A stretch of DNA of 64,000 nucleotides from contig OZ014419.1 of assembly GCA_963965975.1 (NCBI GenBank), positions 3,561,677 through 3,625,676 of the forward strand, given 5' to 3'. Shown here in pieces: positions 1 to 12,109 of this stretch. Source of the DNA: Xestospongia bergquistia. Taxonomy: Eukaryota; Porifera; Demospongiae; Haplosclerida; Petrosiidae. A program made the translations under genes and the position numbers. The notes beneath the pieces were generated by a model. The model was not told the DNA's origin. It made no database searches and was given only the letters and a program-made list of their open reading frames with translations. The first letter of the stretch is position 1. Each line of letters starts with the position of its first letter.

Positions 1-3000
1 AACTTACAACTAGAAACTTTAGAGAGATGTCTAGTACCACCATTATCTGAGTTAAAGGTTCGATCTGCTAACTCTATTAACACAGGTAAATTAGTTTATT
101 TAACTTACCATTAGTGACTTTAGAGACATGTTCAGCACCACCATTATCTGATCAAGGAGTACAACCATTATATGAGCGAAGAGTATGACTTACTTACTGC
201 ATTAACACATGTTGAATTAGTTTCTTTAACTTATTACTAGTCACTTTAGAGAAAATATCGTGTACCACCATTATCTGAGCTAGGTGTACCACGATTGTAT
301 GAGGAAAGAGTACAACTTACTAACTGTATTAACACACATTGAATGAGTTTTATATAACTTACTACTAGTGACTTTAGAGAGACGTCCAATACCACCATTA
401 TCTGAGCTAAGAGTACCACCATTATCTGAGAGAAGAGTACGGCCTACAAACTGTATTAAGACAGGTTGAATGAGTTTCTTTAACTTACAACTAGTGACTT
501 CAGAGATACATCCAGCACCACCATTCTTTGAGTTAAGTGTAGCACCAATATCTGAGTTAAGAGTGTGATCTACTAACTGTATTAACACAGGTTGAATGAG
601 TTTCTTTAACTTACTACTACTTACTTTAGAGAGACGTCCAGTACCACCATTTTCTGAGTAAGAGTACCTCCATTACCTAAGAGAAGAGGCGACCTACTAA
701 CTGTATAAACACAGTTTGAATGAGTTTCTTTAACTAACTTCTTGTGACTTGAGAGAGATGTCCTTTACCACAATTATCTGAGCTAAGAGTACCATGATTA
801 TCTCAGAAAAGAGAACAACTTACTAACTTTATTAGCACAGGTTATATGAAGTTCATGAACTTACTACTAGTGATTTTAGGGAGATACCAATACCATGATT
901 ATCTGCACTAAGAGAACCACTATAAACTGAGTGATGTGTACAACCTGTTAACTGTATTAACACAGCTTGAATGAGTTTCTATAACTTACTACTAGTGACT
1001 TTAGAGAGGCATCCAGCACAACCATAATCTGAGCGAAGAGTACCATCATTACCTGAGCAAAGTGTATGATCTTCCAACTGTATTAACACAGCTTGAATGA
1101 GTTTCTGTAACTTACTACTAGTGACTTTAGAGAGACGTCTAGTACAACCATTATCTGAGCTAAGATTATCACGATTGTTTGAGTGAAGAGTGCGATTTTC
1201 TAACTGTATTAACATAGGTTGAATGAGTTTTTTTTAACTCACCACTAGTCACTTTATAGAGATTTCCTGTACCATAATTATCTGAGCTAAAAATACCACC
1301 ATGATGTGAATGTAGTGTACAACCTGCAAACTGTATTAACACAGGTTGAACGAACTTTCTTAACTTACCGTTAGGGACTTTAGAGAGATGTCCAGTACCA
1401 CCATTATCAGAGTGAATAGTACCACCATTACCTGAGCTAAGATTATCATCATTATCTGAGTGAAGAGTACGACATACTAACTGTATTAACACAGGTTGAG
1501 TAAGTTTTTTTAACTTACTACTAGTGACTTTAGAGAGATTTGCATTACCACAAATATCCGAGCTAAGAGTACAACAATTATCTGAACGAAGTGTATCACC
1601 ATTGTCTGAGATAAGTGTACAACCTACTAACTGTATTAACACAGGTTGAGTGACTTTCTTTGTCTTACTGCTAGTTACTTTATAGAGATGTCCAGCACCA
1701 CAATGTTCTGACCTAAGAGTACAACCATTATCTGAGTGAATAGTATGACCTTCTAACTGTATTAACACAGGTTGAATGAGTTTCTTTAACTTACTGCTAG
1801 TGACTTTAGATAGATATCCAGTACCAGCATTTTCTATAACTTACTACTAGTGATTTTAGAAAGACGTCCAGTACCACCATTATCTGAGCTATGAGTACCA
1901 CCATTACCTGAACTAAGATTACTACCATTATCTGAGCAAAGAGTACAACCTACAAACTATATTAACACAGTTTCAATGAGATTTTTTAACTTACCACTAC
2001 TCACTTTATAGACATGTCCAATACACACATTATCTGAGCTAAGATTATCACCATTATTTGACTGAAGAGTACGATTTTCTAACAGTATTAAAACAGTTTG
2101 AATGAGTAACTTTATCTTACAATTATTGACTTTAGAGAGATGTCCAGTACCACCATTATCTGAGCTAAGAATACCACCATTATCTGAGCAAAGAGTATTA
2201 TCTACTATCTGTATTAACACAGCTTGAATGAGTTTTTTTAACTTACCACTAGTCAGTCACTTTATAGGGATGTCCTCTACCACCATTATCTGAGCTAAAA
2301 GTACCACCGTGATGTAATTGTAGGGTACAAACTGCTAACTGTACTAACACAGCTTGAATGAGTTTATTTATTTTACAACTAGAGAGATGTCCAGACAGGT
2401 TGAACAAGTAAGTTTGACTTACAATTAGTGACTTTAGAGAGATGTCCAGTACCACCATTATCTGACCTAAAAGTAACACCATTATCTGAGGGAAGAGTAT
2501 GATCTAATAACTGTATTAAGACTGGTTGAATGAGTTTCTTTAACTAACTGCTAGTGATTTTAGAGAGATGTCCAGTACCACCATTATGTGAGCGAAAAGT
2601 ACCACCATTTTATGAGGGAAGTGTACAGCCTGCTAACAGTATTAAGACTTTTTCAACTTACAACTAGTGACTTAGATAGACGTCCTGTACCACCATTATC
2701 TGAGCGAAGAGTACCGCTATTACCTGAGCTAAGAGGACCACCATTATCTGAGTAAAGGGTACAACATATTAACTGTGTTAACACAGGTTGAATGAGTTTC
2801 TTTAATTTACCACTAGTCACTTTAGAGAGATGTCCAGTACAACCATTATCTGAGCTAAGAGTATCACCATTATCTGAGTGAAGAGTACGATCTACTAACT
2901 GTATTAACACAGTTTTATTGAGTATCTTTAACTTGACTTTAGAGAGATGCCCAGTACCATCATTATCTCGACTAAAAGCAGCACTATTGTCTGAGGGAAG

Positions 3001-3464
3001 AGTAGAATCTACTAACTGTATTAACACAGGTTGAATGAGTTTCTTTAGCTTACTACTAGTCACTTTAGAGACATGTCCAGTACCACAATTACCTGAGGTA
3101 AATGTACCACCATTATCTGAGTAAAGAGTACAACCTGCTAACTGTATAAACACAGGTTGAATGTGTTTCTTTATCTTACCATTAGTCACTTTTGAGAGAT
3201 AACCAGTACAACCATTATCTGAGCATAAGGGTACATTATCTCGACTAAAAGTAGCACTAATGTCTGAGGTAAGAGTATGACCTAATGACTGTATTAACAC
3301 AGGTTGAATGAGTTTCTTTAAGTTACTACTAGTCACTTTAGAGACATGTCCAGTACCACCATTATCTCAGGCAAAAGTACCACCATTATCTGAGTGAAGG
3401 GTACAACCTGCTTACTGTATTAACACAGGTTTAATGTGTTCTTTTAACTTACCATTAGTCACTA
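1..3464. repeat. Tandem array 1, ~125-bp units with nested 24-bp subrepeat
   Basis: About 27 diverged head-to-tail units fill this stretch and the array is cut by the window start. Each unit has a core near 'aactgtattaacacagg', a run 'gagtttctttaacttac', 'actagtgactttagagaga', and one to three copies of a 24-bp subunit around 'gtaccaccattatctgag'. Core-to-core spacing is mostly 119-150 bp, depending on the number of 24-bp subunits. On the minus strand, frames stay open through several units (1169-1768, 2653-3336), giving repeats rich in Ser-Asp-Asn-Gly-Gly. On the same strand each unit contains a GTAAGT...TACAG segment of about 38 bp that resembles a mini-intron. Whether the array is transcribed cannot be seen. 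Confidence 0.93.
2653..3336 (-). other. Open frame through array 1 units (repeat-derived, doubtful protein)
   Basis: The longest open frame in the array (227 codons) spans about five units. It reads as a repeated pattern ending in LSKVTSSKLKKLIQPVLIQ followed by TLxSDNGG blocks of eight residues. No signal peptide, membrane segment or known domain is visible. The frame exists because the 24-bp subunit and many whole units (126 bp) are multiples of three and the consensus has no stop on this strand. A similar frame lies at 1169-1768 (199 codons). I do not recognise a family. A by-product of the repeat is the safest reading; a decayed repeat-protein gene is possible. Confidence 0.25.
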
Positions 3465-3473
3465 GAACAACTT

Positions 3474-4076
3474 GTGCTTCCGAAGGAATGTCATGACACA
3501 GTTATAAGTCTGGCACATTCCATTCCCCTAGCTGGTCATTTGGGCCAAGACAAGATGACTCAAGGTCTCTTACAATGGTTCTATTGGCCAACTATATACA
3601 GAGATGTTGCTGAGTACTGCCGGACATGTGGATCATGCCAGAAGGTTGCTCAACATCATATACAACCTGCACCATTCATTCTCCTCTTTATTATTGATAT
3701 TCTATTTAAGAGAGTTGCAATGGATATTATCAGACCTCTCCCCCGCAGTCGGTCACAAAAACAATACATTCTGGTATATTTTGGTAGAAAGCTATTACCA
3801 AGGGAGGAACTTTACTCCACAGTAGAGAAAGAATGCCTCACCATAAATCTTGGAATTGAAGCATTCAAAGTATACCTATTTGGCAGACAATTTGAGATCC
3901 ATACTGACCATAATGCTCTCATCTGGTTGGATCGACTCAAAGAGAACAGTCTGAACAATCAAAGACTAACTCGCTGGAGTTTGTCCCTCCAACTGTACTC
4001 ATTTGTTGTTAAGCATCGTAAAGGTCAAATGAACAAGAATGCAGATGCTCTCTCTCAATGTGCTCCAAACTAGTTT
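3474..4076 (+). pseudogene. Fused integrase H2C2 / RNase H fragment of retroelement pol
   Basis: A 199-codon open frame. Residues ~15-60 carry the HHCC integrase zinc-binding region (AGHLGQDKM..., with CRTCGSCQK as the CxxC pair), followed by the start of an integrase core (VAMDIIRPLPRSRS). After residue ~100 it passes directly into RNase H: KLLPREELYSTVEKECL, then FEIHTDHNALIWL with the conserved TDH, and ends at NKNADALSQ. Reverse transcriptase and most of the integrase core are absent, so it cannot be an active polymerase or recombinase. The frame is open across the fusion and may extend upstream to about 3459. The purine tract and LTR follow 25 bp after the stop, so RNase H was the last pol domain in this element. 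Confidence 0.8.
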
Positions 4077-4099
4077 GTTGCTGGAGAAGCGGAGAGGAA

Positions 4100-4281
4100 T
4101 GTGATGAACTAGAAATTTATTTGTTTATTTCAGTAAACTCTGCCTACACATATATTGTTATTTGTTTATTTATTGTATTGTTATCTGCTAGAACTTTCTA
4201 TGTCACATGTTGTGAATGTATAAAAGAAAGATGATTTTTTGGTAAGGACAGAGTTCCTCCAATTCTCTTATAACTTTAACA
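4100..4281 (+). repeat. Probable 3' LTR of the truncated retroelement
   Basis: Starts with TG just after a purine-rich tract, contains a TATA box (TATAAAAG) and may end with CA near 4281. The right edge is a guess because no partner LTR is in the window. Confidence 0.45.
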
Positions 4282-4289
4282 TAACCAGT

Positions 4290-7146
4290 CAGGGAATCTT
4301 TCACAAATGTCATAATAATCTAGCCTCTAGCACTCAATCTCAAGATGCCCTCTGTCTCAAGAGGCAACTGCTGTCCAGTCTCTTATAGGTCAGTTTGTCT
4401 GTTATCTTCTATATTATTCATTGTTAAATAATCTGGCCTCTAGTAATCACTCTCTGAGATGTTCTAAGTCTTAAAGGCAACCACTGTCAAGACTCCAATA
4501 TGTCAGTTTGTCTATTTGCTTCTATGTTATTAATGTTATAATAATCTAGCCTCTAGCACTCAATGTCGAGATGCTTTCAGTCTCAAAAGGCAACCACTGT
4601 CAAGTCTCCAGTAGGTCAGTTTGTCCTTTATCTTCTATATTATTCATTGTTAACTAATCTAGCCACTAGTACTCAGTCTCTGAGATGTTTTCAGTCTCAA
4701 AAGGCAACTACTGTTGCGCCTCTAGTAGGTCAGTTTGTCTGTTTGCTTCTATACTATTAATGTCATAATAATCTAGCCTCCAGCACTCAATTTCAGAAGC
4801 GTTCTTGATCTTAAAAGGCAACCACTGTCAAGTCTCCAATAGGTCAATTTCTCTGTTATATTCTATATCATTCATTGTTAAGTTATCTGTCCTCTAGTAC
4901 TCGGTCTCAGATTTTCTCAGTCTCAAAAGACAACCATTCAGTAGGTCAGTTTATCTGTTATCTTCTATGTTATTCATTTTAAATAATCTAGCCTCTTGTA
5001 ACCATTCTCTGAAATTTTCTCAGTCTCAAAAGGCAACCACTGTCAAGTCTCCAATAGGTCATTTTGTCTGTTTGCTTCTATAATTATTATTAATATAGTA
5101 ATAATCTAGCCAGTCTTAGCACTCATTCTCGGAAACTTTCTATGTCTGAAAAAGAAGCCACTGTCAAGACTTCAATAGGTCAGTTTGTCTGTTATTCTCT
5201 ATATTATTCATTGTTAAATAATCTGTGCCTCTAGTACTCAGTCTCTGACATGTTTTCAGTCTCAAAAGGCACCCACTGTCAAGACTCCAATAGGTCAGTT
5301 TGTGTGTTTGCTTCGATAATTATTATTATTGTTATTATAATCTAGCCTCTAGTACTCAGTCTTTGACATCTTCTCAGTCTCAAAAGGCAACCACTGTCAA
5401 GACTCCAATAAATCATTTCCTCTGTTGTCCTCTATATTATTCATTATTAACTAATTTAGCCTCTAGTATTCTTTCTCTGAGATGTTCTAAGTCTCAAATG
5501 GCAACCACTGTCAAGACTCCAACATGTCAGTTTGTCTATTTGCTTCTATGTTATTAATGTTATAATAATCTAGCCTTTAGCACTCAATCTCAGAGATGCT
5601 CTTAGTCTCAAAAGGCAACCACTGTCAAGTCTCAAATAGGTCAGTTTGTCTGTAATCTTCTATATTAATCAATGTTAAATAATCTAGCCTCTAGTACTCA
5701 CTCTTTGAGATGTTTTTAGTCTCAAAAGGCAACCACTGTCAAGACTCCAATAGATCAGTTTCTAGTACTCACTCTCTGAGATGTTTTCAGTCTCAAAAGG
5801 CAACCACTTTCAAGACTCCAATACATCAGTTTGTTTGTTATCTTCTATCTTATTCATTGTTATATAATCTACCTTCTAGTACTCGGTATCTGAGATGTTC
5901 TCAGTCTCAAAAGGCAACTAATTACTGTCAAGCCTCCAATAGGTCAGTTTATCTGTTTCTTCTATATTATTAATGTCATAATAATCTAACCTCTAGCACT
6001 CGATTTCAGACACATTCTCGATCTTAAAAGGCAACCACTGTCAAGTCTCCTATAGGTCAATTTCTCTGTTATATTCTTTATTCTTCGTTAAATAATCTAG
6101 CCTCTCGTACTCAGTCTCTGACATTTTTTTCAGTCTGAAAAAACGAATCACTATCAAGTCTCCAATAGGTCAGTTTGTCTGTTATCTTCTATGTTATTCA
6201 TTGTTAAATAATCTAGCTTCTACTATTCGGTCTCTGAGATGTCCTCAGTCTCAAAAGGCAACCACTGTCAAGCCTCCAATAGGCCAGTTTGTCTGTTTGC
6301 TTCTATAATTATTATTAATATTATTATAATCTAGCCTCTACCACTCAATCTCAGACATATTTTCTAAGTGTCAAAAAGCAACTACTGTCAAGTCTCCAAT
6401 TGGTCAGTTTGTCTGATATATTCTGTATTATTCAATGTTAAATAATCTAGCCTCTTGTAATCATTCTCTGAAATTTTCTCAGTCTCAAAAGGCAACCACT
6501 GTCAAGTCTCCAATAGGTCATTTTGTCTGTTTGTTTCTATAATTAGTATTAACGTTATAATAATCTAGCCTCTAGCACTCAATCTCAGATACGCTCTAGG
6601 TCTCAAAAAGCAAACACTGTCATGTCTCCAATAGGTCAGTCTGTCTGTTATCTCCTATATTATTCATTGTTAAACAATCTAGCTTCTAGTATTATGTCTC
6701 TGAGATGTTATCAGTCTCAAAAGGCAACCAGTGTCAAGTCTCCTATAGCTCAGTTTGTCTGTTTGCTTCTGTAATTATTATTAATATTATAATAATGTAG
6801 ACTCTAGCACTTAATCTCAGATACGTTCTATGTTACAAAAGACAACCACTGTCAAGTCTCCAATAGGTCAGTTTGTCTGTTTGCTTCTAAATATTAATTA
6901 TTATTAATGTTATAATAATCTAGCTTATAGCTCTCAATGTCAGACACGTTCTCGATCTGAAATGGTAACCACTTTCAAGTCTCCAATAGGTCATTTTGTC
7001 TGTTATCTTCTATATTACTTGTTCTTAAATAATCTACTCTCTAGTACTCAGTCTCTGACATGTTCTTAGTTTCAAAAGGCAACCACTGTCAAGACTCCAA
7101 TAGGTGAATTTATCTGTTATCTTCTATGTTGTTCATTTGTTAAATA
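4290..7146. repeat. Tandem array 2, ~115-bp units
   Basis: About 25 diverged direct units. The consensus runs through 'ctctagtactcagtctc', 'gagatgttctcagtctc', 'aaaaggcaaccactgtcaag', 'tctccaataggtcagttt' and then a T/A-rich part ending 'ttgttaaataatctag'. Spacing of the 'ggcaaccactgtcaag' block is about 110-120 bp; one unit near 5760 is shortened to about 70 bp. The plus strand has short open frames reading LASSTQSLRCFQSQKATTVKTPI repeatedly. The segment from 'gtcagttt' to 'aatctag' (about 48 bp) resembles a mini-intron. The array stops exactly where homology to a COR-domain gene begins. Confidence 0.93.
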
Positions 7147-7451
7147 ATTCCAGCATGATGGTTCTTGTTTAAGCTTGAATTGGAGGATCTTCAGAAAATT
7201 ATCAAATCAATGGTCATCAGTAAAAAGGAATGCTTAAGAATAGGGAAGATGCTTGAGATGGATACTAACAACATCGAAGCCTCGTTCATGTACCATCATG
7301 ATTTAACCATTTTCTTATACTTTCCAGCTGTATTGCCTGATGTAGTTTTTCTCCATCCTCAGCCCCTTTTCAACAAGCTCTCAGAAGTAGTCAGTATTTC
7401 TTTCGCTGATGCTGTTACCCAATTAGAGAATTTTCTTTATTTACTTTTTAG
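7147..7451 (+). pseudogene. COR-domain fragment of an ANK-Roc-COR-death gene copy
   Basis: The stretch from ATTCCA at 7147 matches the COR domain of the intact gene at 19-36 kb (its residues ~547-648). Shared blocks are WFLFKLELEDLQ, SKKECLRIGKMLEM and [20 protein letters not shown]. The Arg codon before the conserved Trp is TGA here (7156-7158) where the paralogue has CGA, so the frame is broken at its start. All of the ankyrin, Roc and early COR coding sequence is gone, replaced by tandem array 2. The rest of COR is also missing: homology ends after the ISISFADAV stretch and the sequence reaches the acceptor of the next exon after only a few dozen bases. This is a truncated, dead paralogue. 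Confidence 0.85.
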
Positions 7452-7729
7452 TTGTAAAACCTGAAAAGCATGTATTATTGAAATTTCTTTATCCAATTTC
7501 TGGGAAATGGCAAGAGATTGGTGATCTACTGGGAGTTGATGTGGACACCACTGACCATTTGTACACTTGCCCACTTTCAAATAAAGTTAAGATGGCAAAA
7601 ATATTACAAAGCTGGTTGGATAACGAACCAACTCCTGCTACATGGGAAAATATTCTTGATATTGTAGAGGGACCTCTTCAGAAGAAAACTCTTGCTCTTG
7701 AAATTCGTCAAAAAATTAAAAAAAGGTAA
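7452..7729 (+). pseudogene. Death-domain exon of the truncated ROCO copy
   Basis: Follows an acceptor (TTTTTAG ending at 7451) and reads in the same phase as the last exon of the intact paralogue. It encodes a death domain of about 80 residues: KWQEIGDLLGVD (helix 1), KVKMAKILQSWLDNEP, ATWENILDIVEGPLQKKTL and a basic end KIKKR. Death domains form homotypic complexes in apoptotic and inflammatory signalling. A donor (AAAAAG/GTAAGT) overlaps the stop, and an acceptor lies at 7885; reading through or splicing both give Arg then stop. The exon itself is undamaged, but the upstream gene is destroyed, so I call the locus a pseudogene. A shorter transcript starting nearby cannot be excluded. Confidence 0.75.
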
Positions 7730-9203
7730 GTAATTTAGTTGACAGTAACTATTGTAATCAATAGATTCAACAAAATTGGTTAGTGTTACTGTTTGCATAA
7801 TAAATATAATAATTATCCTAAATTAATTGTAAAGAAGTGTTCAAACTTGTATCTATATTAAGAAAATCTCTATTTGTCTTTGTAGGTGAAGGAACTACAC
7901 CTCATACATTTTAAAGAAACAATAACTTTAACCTGAGGTTATGACTATAATTAGAATTAAAAGTGAAATATTATCTTCAATGACTGGTATCTTACATTTA
8001 GTCATACTAGTAACTAGTCAAATGAATGAAGTCCAATTTATATTTGTATGTAAAGAACACGAGCTGTAATATGAACTAATGTGTACACTCATATTATAAT
8101 TAATATAAATGGTTCAGGTTTTTGCACCTAATTTCACTTAGTTAATATGATATGGCTCAGCAATAATCACAAGCTCATTAGTTTATAAAATAAATTAATT
8201 TGAATGAAAACAGTAGATACTGCAAGTTTTCGACTAACGTACTATAAGAAGGTAATGTGTATTATTATACATATGCAGAAACATTCTCATCAACATAAAA
8301 TCTATTATCCATATGATATTTTATTTACACAAATTTTGTTTATAATCAACCAAATATTATAAGATGTTTCTCTCTTTCTTTAGATAATAGATAATTCTAC
8401 TTTTCTTAGCAACAGTAACATTATTAATGATTATTACTCATTCTTTGCTACAATTGTATTTTTGTGAAGGCATTATTTTTCTATGTATTTTGATTTTAGT
8501 GTATTTTCAAACTTTCTTTTTTTGCTATTTGACCTATTTAAAAAAATTAAAATTGAAGATATTAATTGACTCAATGATACCATGATATTAACTTTTTACA
8601 ATTATTATATTTGACAAAGTTGGATAAATGTATTCCAAAAGTAGACACATTAATATTAGCAAGATAAAAAAAATGTATTACTTAAAGTAAAACTAGAGTA
8701 TGTTACTGGAAAATTAACTATATTTCCATTGTGATGTCCTCAAAGAAATGCAAAGGAAACAGACTAATAGATTTTTCTATATGTTTCATTTTGTAATTTC
8801 TATTATGTTTCAAATATGAAAAAAGACCACAAATACAAATGTTAGAAACAAAATTAAAGTAATTGTAATTGTAATGTTAAAAATTTATTATCAAACCAGT
8901 TATTACAAGGTAAGATCAATCATTTATAGCATAGATCAGTCTCTTTAATATTTTAATATGATATGATTTATTCAACTCGCAGAAACAAAACACAATTTAG
9001 ACTATAATTAACATTTTTTTCTCTTTTGCAGATACACATGCATCTGATCTTTTTTTTATTATTTAGCTATTAGTAACTTTAATAATTAATTAAGAATGTT
9101 GTCTTTGACATTTTAATAATTTCATAAGTTTGTAGGTGTGTTATTGGTTAAGTTCACAATAATATTTTTTCATTGGAAAGTGCAAATTGAGTAAAAGTAT
9201 ATA

Positions 9204-9276
<73 letters not shown>

Positions 9277-12105
9277 CATATACTGCTTATTTAATGGATA
9301 GAAAGTCTGTACTACTATAGCTTACTTATCATAAACCTAAAACATCATGTTCATTGAGGTAATTTTGTCTCTTGTTCATGTAGCTGTTGGTATAGCTAAA
9401 ATAAGAAAGAAAAGAAAAAATCCACAAATAAATCTTGAAAAGTATGTCTCCAAGCAAATGAAATTGTAACAGCAACATTTAAATATGAAACAGAATAAAG
9501 AAAAATGTAAATTAAGAGAAACACATTAGAGTTTAGGACTAAGGAATAAATACTAATACTTAAATATTGTCACCTATGTTAGGCACCTTTTTTAAAGTAA
9601 ACTTAGAAATTTAACCTTACAAAAGATACATCTAAAACAATTACAGTATAAATGAGGTACAATCACATTATATTACAGAGTTAAAGATATTAGCTTGCAT
9701 TAGGAGTCAATTAATGAAATTTTATTAATAGTCCAAGTGATAACTAGTTACATATTATAAGTCTAAACTCCATTTATATAGTTATGTAATAGACTTGAGT
9801 TGTAACATGAACTACATGGTACTGTCATGTCATAATCAGCAAGTAAACATCATGACTCCTCTTTTATAATAGTATATTTCAGTTTTTGGAATACATTTAA
9901 TATTGGCTTTTGTTTATTATAAACAATAATTAATGTCTATTAGCGTCAGTACACATTAATTTTCCAATTAACTTATGTGTATAAAATTCACATAATACTT
10001 TGCAAATGTTATGTACATTAACAATTACTATATGAAGTCTTTGTTCTCTTTAATTACTTGGCAGATAATGTTAGTTTTGTTAACAAGTTACATTATTGCT
10101 GACGGCTAGGCATTCTTTGCTATTAAAATGATTCGTGACAACATTTATTTTTTATGCTTTGTGTTCTATACATATATTGTTTTTAGTGTGAACTGTGAAA
10201 CATCACAATATTTTGTGGGATACTCACAATTAAAAAAAACATTGTTTAAAACTGAAAATATCAAATAATTCAATGAACAACTATTATTAGCATTAGATGT
10301 AACAACAACTACTATAATGAACAAAGAGATGTTAACATGCATACTAAAAGTTGACATAAGTACAAATTACTTACATAAAATTAGAGTTATGGTCTATTCA
10401 TTCTTCTTTTTAAAAATACTTTGGAATTTCAAAGTGAGGCTTTCTGATTTTCTGCAGAATATTTGAGCTCCAAATACTCTCCTGTAGCCATAAATACTTT
10501 CAAAGTTTGTCTAAATTATTTTTATTTAAATCTGAGAAGTCACAGCCTTTGATTCATTATTATCATTAATATCATATTATATTGAAAAATATATTTTTAA
10601 TCTTAAAAATCTTCAAAGTAATCAACCTATTGTTTTTGCTGACATTTTTCTAAATTGATTGCATAATGGGCGGAGAGGACCACACCTTCGATCTAATTTA
10701 ATTATTTCTTTGTCTGGTTGTTTTCTCCACTAACTAAGGATACGACACTGTGACGCTTTATCTCTAGCTGATTCTGTTAACACGTCTCACTTAGGTAAGG
10801 TAGCAAGACATGATTAGTTGTGACAGAGTTTTGTCAATGGCCTTTGTAATTTTAATCATTGCATCTATGATTTAATTTACTTAAAATTGTTAAAAATTTA
10901 ATCACAATAATTTTTCAATCAACTGAATTATTGTACATATATGTATATTATAATGTTATTAACAATATTGACAGGTCAATATGTTGTCATCTTTGACAAG
11001 AGAATATGAACCCACAGTCCACAATAATCACAATTAATTCAAAGTATGTCAATATAATGATTATTGTCTTCCTCTCATCAACATGCACCACATAATTTAA
11101 AGTCTGTGTTTATCTTTTATGACTTTGCTTTCTCCAGTTTATCCATTGTTGGTTTTGCCCATTGTTTGTTTGTTGTTTTTTTCTTTTTTTTTGTTGTGAA
11201 AATCTATGTTGTTTTGAATAATTAGAATTAGGTGAGACATATATTGTAGGCCTGAAATTTCTTTGTTTTCAGAATAAATGTGTTTCAATTCAACTACTGA
11301 AATACTTGTTTTTATATATTCTTTTACTGTTGTCAGTACATCAATGTAATTGTTAGATTGTATCAAGGAGAGAAGTTTCTAAATATGTTTTTGCTTTTAC
11401 ATGTAGTGAGGTCTGAGAATGAATCAGATTGTAGTACATGAGAGAAATATTGATAAGTGTTAAACCCACTGCTATCAAGTGTCCACTTGTTATTATCACA
11501 TCTTTTTTTCACATTCATTGTTAGTTATACTCCATGCTTTGTTCATGTGTTAATTTTCTATTGTGTCTGGTTCATATTTCTTTTCATAATCACCATTATC
11601 ATTCTCAAGTTTAGTTTTCTTCTCTGCATGTATTCTCCTGTTCCTCTTGTTTGTTGATTGACATATGAAGAAAGTTTATATACTTACACTTTATGTAATG
11701 TAAGGTTGTATCCATACATGTACATGTGTACACACACATGACACATTAAGCAATGAAGCTTACATGAAAAATTTTTATAATAGTTTGTTGAGAATGAAGT
11801 GTCTTTTTTATTAAGAGACTGGATTCTCCATGTCTTGTCATTGGTTGATTGTAAAAGTGGATATTGTACATGTAACTTCATTGTATCTTTGTATCTTTTA
11901 TGAATTTTACTTTTTCTGTGTGTTCTCTTGTCCTTTCCATCTTTGCAGCTGTTCATAAACGAAATTACATGTAATTCAAAGAACACAGATTATCCAATTA
12001 ACACCATGATTTTGTTTGTTGTTAAAGTATACTTTTCACTTCAAAAGGTGATGAAATGACTCAGTAACTGTGTTAATGTAAACTACTGTACTCATTCTAT
12101 GACAT
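7730..12105. other. A+T-rich intergenic stretch, no convincing gene
   Basis: No open frame of interest. Holds the (TA)n tract at 9198-9276 and a slightly G+C-richer segment at 10660-10800 that ends in a donor-like ACTTAG/GTAAGG near 10795 and could be a non-coding first exon. Nothing else is recognised. Confidence 0.6.
9198..9276. repeat. (TA)n microsatellite
   Basis: Nearly pure TA dinucleotide tract of about 80 bp with a few G or C interruptions. Confidence 0.95.
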
Positions 12106-12109
12106 GTAG

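Larger units (their letters stand above)
3459..4281 (+). mobile_element. 3' part of a Ty3/gypsy-type LTR element, IN-before-RNase H order
   Basis: A 5'-truncated LTR element sits between arrays 1 and 2. In order it holds an integrase zinc-binding region, the first strand of an integrase core, an RNase H domain, a purine-rich tract (4083-4099) and then a sequence starting TGTGATGAAC that I take as the LTR. The LTR candidate contains a TATA box (TATAAAAG near 4218) and could end near 4281 (AACA). No second LTR or upstream gag is visible. The integrase core and reverse transcriptase are missing, apparently by internal deletion. Integrase ahead of RNase H is the reverse of normal Ty3/gypsy order and recalls Gmr1-like elements. 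Confidence 0.7.

Noticed and set aside
1-3464. Array 1 as a CRISPR array
   Set aside because: Units are diverged along their whole length with no constant-repeat/unique-spacer alternation, and the DNA is clearly eukaryotic.
4563-5973. Short plus-strand frames in array 2 as small genes
   Set aside because: They are fragments of the repeat consensus, shift frame from unit to unit, and have no independent start context.
9198-9276. TA tract as a replication origin or matrix attachment site
   Set aside because: Simple TA microsatellites recur at 23.1, 55.9 and 60.7 kb; nothing marks this one as functional.
10166-11986. Several 60-100 codon minus-strand frames in A+T-rich DNA
   Set aside because: Low-complexity composition, no domain and no splice or repeat support; expected by chance.
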